Positions 32,938-41,884 of a stretch of 64,000 bases of DNA are shown here, piece after piece. The stretch's first letter is position 1. Each line of letters starts with the position of its first letter. Source of the stretch: Odontocerum albicorne (Eukaryota; Arthropoda; Insecta; Trichoptera; Odontoceridae); contig OX463842.1 of the NCBI GenBank assembly GCA_949825065.1, positions 53,268,034 to 53,332,033 of the forward strand. The letters run 5' to 3'. The notes beneath the pieces are model-generated. The model saw nothing but the letters and a program-made list of their open reading frames with translations. It did no database searches and was not told the DNA's origin. A program made the position numbers and the translations under genes.

Positions 32938-33200
32938 GTGATCGCACTATCGCGGCGTGGCGCGGCGCGAAGTGGCGTGGGTGTGAAAGGTGCAACTTAT
33001 CGGGAAAATAATCCCAACTGGGTTATTCAAAACCTTCAAAGAGTAGATATTCATTATTCATACCGCTATGAATATTCCATTACCGGCTATACGCCATACG
33101 CCACCCGCCGCGCGCCTTACGCCGCCCCCCCCCTCGCAGCCATGGCCACCATTAGGGAGTCTTCATTTACCCACTTTCACAATTACCGGTTATTTGGCAC
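32938..33200 (+). other. GC-rich single-copy island
   Basis: A strong rise in GC with many CpG (cgcggcgtggcgcggcgcga at 32949; ccgccgcgcgccttacgccg near 33106) around a conserved-looking AT core (attcattattcataccgc). One plus frame is open for 90 codons (32938-33210) with no recognised domain. A regulatory element or unrecognised exon is possible; I cannot decide. Confidence 0.4.
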
Positions 33201-33469
33201 TTTTTCATAAAACACCGGTATATTGATAATTTACCCGGTCATTTTCGACTTTCTTCAAGTTGTTGACTTTATATTTCCGTCACGATAAACTCTCATTTTC
33301 TCTTTCGACTCTCGCTTATTCTTTTGTTGTTTGATATGTTTGAACTCATTTTGAAATATTGAAGGAAGAAATACCAGTTTGAAAGATGACACAGTTTTTG
33401 TGTTTAACTATTGTTTAATTCTCTAATATTCTCCATATCACTCTATAGGGGTGGAAATATGGGCGATGA

Positions 33470-33890
33470 GAAAAAAGTAAACAATCATAATAGATATTTT
33501 CGAGACATGGTACAGTAGGCGATGGCTCTGTATCCCACGAACAGTCAAGTGGACTAAAGTCCCTTTCTTTTTAAGAATTGAGGTTACCGAAAGGCTTTCG
33601 ACAATATGCAAAATGAGAGTGCTAACGTCTTTTGGGCATATTGCTAGAAATAATGATAGAAGTCTGGTGAAGCTGGTGATCAAGTGACACTTGAGGGAAG
33701 ACGTGTAAGGAAAAGGTGTCATATGAGATGGATGGATCAAACAAAGGAGTGGATGGGGGTAGGAGGATGGATCAAACAGGATTTATTTAAGCACTGCGTT
33801 TAACGTGACTTAGAACTTGAAGATATAGAACCTGGTGTTGCGTCTAGTTCGAAACATGACGGAAGACCACGATACTCAGCAAAGAGCACG
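33470..33890 (+). pseudogene. RTE-type LINE C-terminal fragment (third subfamily)
   Basis: Plus strand: VTERLSTICKMRVLTSFGH, IARNNDRSLVKLV, then after a frameshift LEGRRVRKRCHMRWMDQTK, and finally HDGRPRYSAKST. This fits the segment order FGH(I/V)-RN, EG.R.RGR...RW.DQ of RTE-type LINE ends. At least two frameshifts. Confidence 0.6.
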
Positions 33891-33919
33891 CAACAAAGTA
33901 GAATACCTATTATTTTAAA

Positions 33920-34015
33920 AAAATGTTTCAGAACATATTTTTGGTTAGTTGGAAGATATTGCTTTACGGCAATAAATTTGTCAGATTATATTGTTTTTAG
34001 CAAAAGTGTAATGCA
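33920..34015 (+). mobile_element. SINE B body fragment
   Basis: ttggttagttggaagatatt, gctttacggcaataaatttg, tcagattatattg. Same block as the SINE B ends and as the LINE D 3' tails. Confidence 0.5.
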
Positions 34016-34339
34016 AGTTTTACCATATATACAAGAGTTGAAAGGGGACTACAAATGACAAATGAATGGATAAATGTACATTTGTTTTATTCAGTGTTAT
34101 AAATAAATAATATATATGGCGCTCAACATGAAGAAAAACGATAAGACAACTAACAATTTATTCCTTAAACTCCAACATTGTAGAGAATATACACAAAAGC
34201 TAAACTGGTGACGACAGAATCCTTCTGTATGCCAACGCAACACACACCATCTTTTACGGTTCGCTAAACTTGGCTGTGGAACGATCTTCCTGGCTCTATC
34301 CGATGTACGAGTACTTCATCGATGTCAATTTTTAAGAAT

Positions 34340-34460
34340 AAATAAAAGAAGCGTTGTTTATCTCAATATATTCCATCCATTCTCCTTGCTTTGGGATTTA
34401 TCTTTTGTTTATCTCAATATATTCCATCCATTCTCATTGCTTTGGGATTTATCTTTTGTT
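34340..34460 (+). repeat. 54-bp tandem duplication
   Basis: Two copies of tgtttatctcaatatattcc, atccattctc(c/a)ttgctttg, ggatttatctttt. Confidence 0.9.
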
Positions 34461-34499
34461 TTCATTTATGTTAGTTTTTTCCCGAATATTGATTTTATA

Positions 34500-34680
34500 C
34501 ACTTAAGGGGGTATTCTACTTAAGGGGGTATTCTACTTAAGGGGGTATTCTACTTAAGGGGGTATTCTACTTAAGGGGGTATTCTACTCAAGGGGGTATT
34601 CTACTTAAGGGGGTATTCTACTTAAGGGGGTATTCTACTCAAGGGGGTATTCTACTTAAGGGGGTATTCTACTCAAGAGG
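34500..34680 (+). repeat. 17-bp minisatellite, about 11 copies
   Basis: acttaagggggtattct repeated in tandem, some units with ctcaag instead of cttaag; the last unit changes to caagaggcg. Confidence 0.95.
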
Positions 34681-34689
34681 CGTGAATTT

Positions 34690-35915
34690 CGAGCGTTTTT
34701 TCAGACTTAATAAAAAAAAAACAAAAAAAAAATTCTGGTGCATTCCTTTACAGTTTGTTTATTGATGATTTGAGAATGAACAAAAAAAATTGAAAATTCA
34801 ATATATCATCAGCTGTTATATCGTGTCGTAAAAAAGGGGGGGGGGTGAGCTGGTCGACATGATTGGAACCTTTTCATAAATTTAAAATAAAAATTATACA
34901 CAGTTTCTTAATAACAAATAATTTTGTAATAGTTGGTACCAAAGAAGAAAAAAAGTAAAAAATCGTAAAATGGCGGCTGTTTGAAAAATATTTCAATTTT
35001 TTTTATGTTTTTAAAAAAACATTAGAAAAAATAGTTTTGAGTTTTTCAAGGTAGGGACGATATAAAAACATTTATCAAAGCTTTATACCAAATTTGAAGG
35101 CAATCGGTTGGATTGAATGTGAGATTTTATGTTGACCAGGTCGAAAAAAGTAGTTACGAGAAAAACGCATTTAAAGTTTTGAGATTTTTGTCCGAGTCAT
35201 ACCGATGCGGCGTAATTCCTGCCTCCTTTATAGCTATAACTTCATAAATATTGAGAATTTTAAAATTTTCTTAGGACGTATTTTTAAAGGTCTAAACTTT
35301 AAGAATACGCAAAAAAAAAACGATTTTTTCTAATTTCTAGAGTAAAATACCTCCTTAATATATCAACAATAATTATTAAATGAAAGTTGGTTGACAGAAA
35401 AATATACTGTAAAGGCATTATTCTGATATATTTATTTAAATGAAAGTATTAAGTTAAAAAATTAACCGGTCTGTCAAATCATATAAAAAACTTCCTCATA
35501 CGGATATTAAAGCATTGTTTATAAGTTAATGCAACATGTCAATCTATAATAGAACATGGAATAATAACCTGGCAAACACAACACAAGTGTATAGTATCTT
35601 TGACTTGCAGTATTGATTTAGATTACTATTATATAATATCATTACCTCGAACTTGTTATCGAACTCGGAACGAGAATATGTAAGCAAAACTAGAAGGTAA
35701 CATTGAGATGTTTCCACCAGATAGAAACAATGATTGATTTGGACAAATTATTTATATGAATTGTATAAAATTAACGAGAAATCCTTAAAGGGGTAAGAAT
35801 GAAAAGCTTTTATAATAAAGATAATAAAAGCATGCATGATGAGATTAATGATCGTGGTAGAAGGAAAATATGTGCGTACGTTGAGGATGTTAATTATTAT
35901 CTGTTAATTTCGCGG
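34690..35915. other. No gene recognised
   Basis: AT-rich with a g run (34840). A 34860-35350 segment is not repeated elsewhere in this window and has no open frame worth reporting. Confidence 0.45.
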
Positions 35916-35918
35916 GTG

Positions 35919-36123
35919 TTATACCATGTTTACACGAGCTTAGTACTTGTCCTTAGTACTTATCGTTTGTACTAAGCTGTTTAGTGACAAAAAACATATT
36001 AGTATTAAGATTTACTAATGCTTAGTACTAATGCTTAGTACTAATGTGCTTGTTTACACGTGGATACAAGTGCGAGTGAGAAGTACTAATGACAAGTACT
36101 AAGCTCGTGTAAACATGGCATAA
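35919..36123. mobile_element. 205-bp foldback MITE
   Basis: About 40-bp inverted ends: ataccatgtttacacgagct at the left, agctcgtgtaaacatggcat at the right, with further inverted copies of cttagtacttgt inside. The centre repeats aatgcttagtact. No ORF. Flanks read tt/ta and ta/ag; the target duplication is not clear. Confidence 0.8.
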
Positions 36124-36194
36124 GTCAACTGTCTCATCACATGTATTGAGCTTAGGGAAACGGCATTTGTCTTATGTAGAAATATATTTAAGTA

Positions 36195-36420
36195 AATAAA
36201 TAAAATAGGGTGTGGGCTGAAAACATCTGGTGTCCCCGTGGTTGGGTTCGCTCTATATTGGTGGGGTGTATCTTGGATGCTATAAGATGAGCCCAGACCT
36301 TTTGATAGCTTCTGTATTTAATGTATTATCTGCAATTTATGTGTTTTAGAAGTGTTATTTAAATATAATCTGTACATACTATGTTGCTATCAATAAACCT
36401 ATTATTTATTTATTTAAATA
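36195..36420 (+). mobile_element. LINE 3' end (family B), copy 2
   Basis: Contains gtgtgggctgaaaacatctg, ggtgtccccgtggttgggtt, agatgagcccagaccttttg, then tatgttgctatcaataaacc and an attatttatttattt tail. It is the reverse complement of the insert at 4569-4925. Confidence 0.8.
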
Positions 36421-36594
36421 ATTATTTAGTCAACAAAAAATACTAATTATTGCATCAACGTTTTTCTTGCTTATATAGACATTACTGATAAATGCGTTAT
36501 TGTCAACTCATATTAATTCCGACTGATCGCCGAGTCCGTCAAAAGTGACTAATTCAGCGTTTGCGTCCGGTGGAGACCATCAACAACATTTTGG

Positions 36595-36705
36595 TCTCCT
36601 TGGTAACCTCAATAGCCTAGTGGGCAAATCACTTGTCTTACAGGGTTGGTTTCCATTGGTACCTTATTAAAATAAGTTCTAGTCTCGTTTTTACTTATAA
36701 TATTT
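36595..36705 (+). mobile_element. SINE B, head and start of body
   Basis: taacctcaatagcctagtgg, gcaaatcacttgtcttacag, ggttggtttccattggtacc (B-box region), then taagttctagtctcgttttt. Confidence 0.5.
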
Positions 36706-36709
36706 TTAA

Positions 36710-37260
36710 CATATAAAGAAAGGGTAATACAAACGAACCGGTCACGAATATTGAACAATCAAATTAAAATACACGTCAGTAAATAATTCTGAAAGACATA
36801 TTTTCCAATTAGTTAAATTGTTGTACAAAACACAAAGAAACTAAATTCAAATGAAAATAGCCATCAAATAAACCTTAAGACCATTATTCAAAACAATGAA
36901 AAAAAAAAGCTACAAAAGAAAATGCTTGTAATCACTATTAAAACGATATTTGACAAAATTGGAAACAAAATATGACACAACTACATCGAAAATTAAAAAA
37001 AGTACAATCATGCTTTTTAAATAGAAACTGTTTTAAATTCGTCGCGATCGATTTAAAATTCAAATAAACACTTTAAAAAAAATTATATATTCTGCTTCTT
37101 GGAAAGTATTTTTTCAGACGACGGAAAGGTGAAGCGAAATATTGAACGGCGAGTTGGAACAGGAAAAAAACGCAATAAGGCCACTAAAAGACTTACACAC
37201 GAATATATTCAAAACTTGGCTCGACTAAATTATGATTAATGTATGAGAGTGAAAAATATC
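36710..37260. other. AT-rich, nothing recognised
   Basis: No supported feature. Confidence 0.45.
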
Positions 37261-37264
37261 TAAC

Positions 37265-37340
37265 TTTCAGATTTCTTTTCACCCGAATGTACTGAGTGAC
37301 TCTCAACCTTATTTCCACCCGAATGTACTGAGTGACTCTT
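37265..37340 (+). repeat. Short tandem duplication
   Basis: cacccgaatgtactgagtga plus ctct occurs twice, about 41 bp apart. Confidence 0.85.
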
Positions 37341-37599
37341 GTGAATGTTATCAATTTAAAAACACAATAAATAGCCTTGAGATGATTTTTGATTCCTAAA
37401 CAACACTTTTCAAGTCAATCATTTGATTGACTTGGAAACCTCAATACTTAGAAAAGTGCCCCACACTGGCACTGCTTTTTCTTCTCCAATCCTTCCGGTA
37501 CTCCCCTTCCGCAGAGATTGATGCAAAATCATGCACGTGGCACTCTTCGCCTGGTCACTTTGTGCATAGACAATTAATTATTATTGTTTTTTAATAAAT

Positions 37600-37690
37600 C
37601 AATGACTAATTTCTATAATGCAGTTTAGAAAGTTTACCTCAGGTGTTCTTATTCGGGATTCGAATCCACTATTATTAACACAATTAAAAT
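37600..37690 (-). mobile_element. SINE-like fragment (family C)
   Basis: gcagtttagaaagtttacct, then ttcgggattcgaatccacta is a B-box-like block. Parallel pieces at 39170-39260 and 47120-47180 share the order gcg-c-(g/a)tttagaaag, then cgggattca. Confidence 0.4.
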
Positions 37691-37929
37691 ATTACAAAAA
37701 AAGATTAGTAGAAAGAAAAGAAGGGAGTGATTGCAGCCATTAGATTAAGTATTATACTTCTCTACATCTACATATGTTGAGGAAAACATGTTTAGTTAAC
37801 AAACTTTAGAATATTTACCGAAGGGAAGGCAAACTATAAATACACCGTCGATCTTCCAATATATTATGTGAAAGTAACACATTTGAACTTAATAATAAAG
37901 CGTATGTGGAAAGTGTTCATATAAAATTA

Positions 37930-38115
37930 TAAATTTTGATAAAAGCTCTCAAAATGGGCTGTCTTCAAGTGCATTCTAAAGCTTCACACACCTCCCAAAT
38001 ATGTAACACTACGAGACAAAGCATTCTACGCTACAAGACCAGCAATGGCAAAAGCTCTATCAAAATTCTCCCCCCAATGGGATCGATTTGGAATAATCCA
38101 TTTATGATGTATCTT
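37930..38115 (-). pseudogene. LINE polymerase C-terminus (family E)
   Basis: Minus strand: WGENFDRAFAIAGLVA, then NALSRSVTYLGGV and SFRMHLKTAHFESF. Matches the pattern of 25380-25700 (-); broken by stops. Confidence 0.6.
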
Positions 38116-38179
38116 CCTCTGTTCCTCCTGCCCTCCACATTGCCAGTGGTCATGAGTTTTTCAAAATCCACTTTGCCCA

Positions 38180-38625
38180 AAATTTTGTTGTTTATTAATT
38201 TAACACTTTTATTGCAAATACAATCTGGCGAGCTTATTGCCAGGCGGCAATCTCTTCTAACCAACCAGACAAAAGTAAATGAAGCAATTTACATGGTTGC
38301 ATAAATCATCCAAATGACTATCCATCTCCACAAAATCCATAAAAACATACGTGAGCACATGCCCACGAGCCCCACAAAGACGGACAATCACCCGAACATT
38401 ATTTTTCATATAAAGTGAGATATCATCAATCAAAAGGAAAGGAAGGGATGGTGGAGAGGAAAGGAAAAATCAGGAATGAAACACGTTATTTTACTGACCA
38501 GAAATTAAGAGTTTTTTCAGTCGCTTCTTAAAGCATGCCAAGGACGGAGCGAGTCTTATATTGATTTGTTACTGATTCCAGAGTCTCACCGCATGGACAG
38601 TAAAGACATGAATTTTTCAGTTGTT
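38180..38625 (-). pseudogene. LINE C-terminus and 3' end (family D)
   Basis: Minus strand: FTVHAVRLWNQ, a stop, QINIRLAPSLACFKKRLKK, LLISGQ, then a stop and a 3' untranslated part ending gtctggttggttagaagaga, cgccagattgtatttgcaat, aaaagtgttaaattaataaa. The HAVRLWN.LP..IR...S...FK..LK pattern is the usual C-terminus of jockey/CR1-like LINEs. The 3' untranslated part is also at 51710-52045 (+). Confidence 0.75.
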
Positions 38626-38644
38626 ATCAAAGAACTGAAAAATT

Positions 38645-39080
38645 TGGCCTGTAGATAGCGTTGATAGTATCTCTGGCATGTAGATAGCGTTGATAGTATC
38701 TCTGGCATGTAGATAGCGTTGATAGTATCTCTGGCATGTAGATAGCGTTGATAGTATCTCTGGCATGTATATAGCGTTGATAGTATCTCTGGCATGTAGA
38801 TAGCGTTGATAGTATCTCTGGCATGTAGATAGCGTTGATAGTATCTCTGGCCTGTAGATAGCGTTGATAGTATCTCTGGCATGTAGATAGCGTTGATAGT
38901 ATCTCTGGCATGTAGATAGCGTTGATAGTATCTCTGGCATGTAGATAGCGTTGATAGTATCTCTGGCATGTAGATAGCGTTGATAGTATCTCTGGCATGT
39001 AGATAGCGTTGATAGTATCTCTGGCATGTAGATAGCGTTGATAGTATCTCTGGCATGTAGATAGCGTTGATAGCATCTCT
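38645..39080 (-). repeat. 29-bp minisatellite, about 15 copies, at the edge of a LINE
   Basis: tgtagatagcgttgatagta plus tctctggca repeats every 29 bp with almost no variation. 29 is not a multiple of three, so three overlapping frames are open on the minus strand, each cycling through PEILSTLS, CQRYYQRY and ARDTINAIY. It directly abuts, upstream on the minus strand, the family D LINE C-terminus. Confidence 0.95.
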
Positions 39081-39169
39081 GAAATATTAAGTTTTTCTAC
39101 TAAAGAGGCATTTATTTGTGGTTCTGACTGAACTTGGAAAGCGTCTCCAACACCTTATTCAGTAATAAT

Positions 39170-39260
39170 AATAAGAATTAAAGGACAAGCGTTTACATAG
39201 CGCCGTTTAGAAAGTAAACTCTCCCCAGGGACGCTTCAGCTCGGGATTCAAAATAACTAT
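39170..39260 (-). mobile_element. SINE-like fragment (family C)
   Basis: gacaagcgtttacatagcgc, cgtttagaaagtaaactctc, then cagctcgggattcaaaataa. See 37600. Confidence 0.4.
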
Positions 39261-39468
39261 TATTTTTATTGATATTTATTTTGCCTTAATTGTACAAGTG
39301 ACGACCTTTGTGGCTAAGTTGATAAAACGCTCGAAACATTGTTATTTTCCCGAAACTACCCGAAAAAAATAGGGTTCCAAAGAAATCTTGCATGCGTTAG
39401 AGTACGATATCAACATATCTTTACGCAGTATTATCAAAAAAAGTGCCACGATATATAATACATAATAT

Positions 39469-39704
39469 TGTAATTTATTTTTAACAAACACTGTTTATTC
39501 CACTTTTTTATGACGGTATAACCCTACCGGTTTCAAGGCTTTCCCCTCATCTTCAGGGGAGCGCAAACAAGACAAAGTGTTGTTATTTATTAATTTAAGT
39601 CTTGTTTGCGCTCCCCTGAAGATGAGGTGAAAGCCTTGAAACCGGTAGGGTTATACCGTCATAAAAAAGTGGAATAAACAGTGTTTGTTAAAAATAAATT
39701 ACAA
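39469..39704. mobile_element. Inverted pair of Penelope-like 3' tails (105-bp arms, 25-bp loop)
   Basis: The arm at 39599-39704 reads gtcttgtttgcgctcccctg, aagatgaggtgaaagccttg, aaaccggtagggttataccg, tcataaaaaagtggaataaa, cagtgtttg, and the arm at 39469-39573 is its near-perfect complement. The same tail follows the GIY-YIG fragment at 45060-45760. It contains a hammerhead-like core (ctgaaga ... gaaac) next to a perfect cggta/taccg hairpin. Penelope-like elements often carry inverted or tandem terminal copies. Confidence 0.75.
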
Positions 39705-39995
39705 TGTCTTTAAACCTCCACAACGTTAATGCCTTAACTATAAACAACATAATACATAATATTGTTTTTCGGCTACCCTATTTAATATGTCCGTACTGTT
39801 GATTTTGATTTACTAAAGGATACCATAGGAAAGCTGAAAAAAATGTTCTGATAATATAAATATTTATTATTTACGAATAAAACTTTTGAAGAATGCCGAA
39901 TAGAAGATTTTAAATATTCATTGTTTTTCAACCTCTTTATCACTGTTGGACTCAGCCCGAGCTTCTCTTTATTTTCTTCATAAATATTTATCTCC
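39705..39995. other. Nothing recognised
   Basis: Continues the Penelope-like tail for about 50 bp (ctttaaacctccacaacgtt, aatgccttaactataaacaa), then AT-rich. Confidence 0.4.
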
Positions 39996-39999
39996 CGCT

Positions 40000-40180
40000 G
40001 TGGAAGGGGGCGCACGCCGCCGTATCGCGGACTATATTTCAGGAGGTAACAAATGAGCGCCCACTCTATTCTTCAGAAAGGCCGCACCGAACCTCGCGAT
40101 CATAAATAATCGCGGAGATTCATTCGATCTGTTTCAATTCCTTTACAATCGGCTCGCTTCAATAACTTCGGAGGAATTAT
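40000..40180. other. GC-richer single-copy island
   Basis: ggcgcacgccgccgtatcgc, then cgaacctcgcgatcataaat and aatcgcggagattcattcga. No ORF. Balanced composition, CpG-rich words and AT-rich homeodomain-like cores (cataaataatcgc) would fit a conserved regulatory element, but this is a guess from composition only. Confidence 0.35.
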
Positions 40181-40359
40181 TTCATTTTCCAGTTTTCTCT
40201 GCCAAGTCTCGTTTTGAAAGCAAGAAAGAAATTTTACTAAAACACTGATCTTAATTCATTTTCCAACAAATAATACACATGTATGAAATACATTTGATTT
40301 ATGACACTTTATTTTTTTTTAAGTAATCGCTAAATCGCTTCTTACTTGGCTTAAATTGA

Positions 40360-40555
40360 CGATCTCCGTGGCTTAGTGTACGTAAGACACCCGTCTTTCA
40401 GGCCGAGGGTCGATAGAACGATTGTTGTTAGAGTCTAGATTTTTTAAAAAGGCTTCCAGTCTGGTTTTCAGTTAAAACCCCTTCGATATAATTGATTGGC
40501 TACAAACCTATCTGGTTTCTTTGATATGTATACAGCAAAAATCTAATAAAATACA
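40360..40555 (+). mobile_element. tRNA-derived SINE (family B)
   Basis: Head: tccgtggcttagtgtacgta, agacacccgtctttcaggcc, gagggtcgatagaacg (B box). Body: agattttttaaaaaggcttc, cagtctggttttcagttaaa and ctatctggtttctttgatat. The clearest plus-strand copy of the family. Confidence 0.7.
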
Positions 40556-40591
40556 ATACTTAGGGCTTACATCATAAATTAATTTTCGTAA

Positions 40592-41196
40592 CCCTTCCTT
40601 CCCTCTGATGTGTAACTAGTACACATTGCTTTTAAAATCTTTAATATCTCTATAAATATAATAAATACTGGGTTCAGATTTTAGGTGTTCCTCTGTAATA
40701 CATTTACGCATTGAATGAAAAAATAATATTAATAATAATAAGCACTTATCGGCCACATCAGAGATATTTTGTGAAAATCAGGAATAAATTAAACAATACA
40801 CTCAAACGTGTGCCAGTGTGTGACGTAGGTATATTCATTCTTAAACATCGCTATAGGTGAGGAAGCGACGCTATTCACGGCTCACTTTCACTCTCCTTCG
40901 GTATATAGGAACGCCAGAAATATAATCTCAGTTCGCTCGCTTCTCTCGCTTCAGTAGCTTTCGGGCATCTATTTGAGGTGGTCGCTTTGCCCATTTTGTG
41001 AACGGCGGCCGATGTTTTTTTTATGTTTTCAGCAATTAAATTTCAATTATTATCACTTTTGACTTCAAATTTAATTAATTTAAGCGCTTGGCTATGAATA
41101 TTCTTATTTTTCCGATTTTAAATCACTCATTTTTACATGTGTTTTGAATACACAGCACAAGAACGCGCGGATTTTTTTAGCACAGGAAGGGAAAGG
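40592..41196 (-). mobile_element. piggyBac-like TTAA element, subfamily 2, inverted copy
   Basis: Right flank TTAA at 41197-41200; the left flank is GTAA (40588-40591), one base off. Ends: cccttccttccctctgatgt and cacaggaagggaaagg. Internal blocks are the complement of those in the 26046 copy, including gagcg-gcttctctcgcttca. Confidence 0.85.
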
Positions 41197-41224
41197 TTAA
41201 AACTTCTAGTTTCCTGTTTACAAC

Positions 41225-41412
41225 AATTTATGTTTTTTTAACTAGAATAAACAGTGTTTGATAAAATAAATTACAATGTCTTAAAACACCATGTTACACA
41301 ATGTTAACGCCTTAACTATGTTAACGCCTTAACTATAAATAACGCCTTAACTATAAATCGTTAACGCCTTAACTATAAATCCACAATGTTAACACCTTAA
41401 CTATAAATAATG
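41225..41412 (+). repeat. Penelope-like 3' tail with a 20-bp tandem repeat
   Basis: aataaacagtgtttgataaa, ataaattacaatgtctt matches the far end of the tails at 39680 and 45690. It is followed by several copies of gttaacgccttaactataaa, a single-copy word in the other tails. Confidence 0.65.
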
Positions 41413-41414
41413 TA

Positions 41415-41880
41415 CTTATTTTTTTACGTTTGTAAATTATTTCATATTTGTGTCACGATAGGCAAATCCCGCATTCTCTCCTCTAGGAAAGCGATTAAAT
41501 GGTACTTAGGTTTGTTCAAATATATATTTTAAGTAGAGTATTTATTATTTAAATGTTTGCTTTAAAATGGATTTAAAACACAGGAAACTCGGGCCCTGCT
41601 TTAGCATGCCAGACGTGATTTGATCTTTTCTGTTTGAAAATTTAATGTAAATTGTTACATTTTTAGCTATCTGGGTATTTCTGAAGCTGTACTTAATATG
41701 TGATTCTATTTATAACCTAATTATTAATTAGTTTTATTCGATAATATTATATTTTTCGTAATTTTAACGTGTTTATTTTGTTATTGCAACATTCATAACA
41801 TATATTATAGCGTAATATTTAATGAATCGATGATCTTAATTTTGGTTAACATTTGTTTTCTCAAATATTTTTTTTAATCA
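41415..41880. other. AT-rich, nothing recognised
   Basis: No supported feature. Confidence 0.45.
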
Positions 41881-41884
41881 ACTT

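Noticed and set aside
38586..39076. Three long overlapping minus-strand ORFs with repeated PEILSTLS
   Set aside because: A 29-bp repeat without stops opens all three frames; no independent sign of coding.
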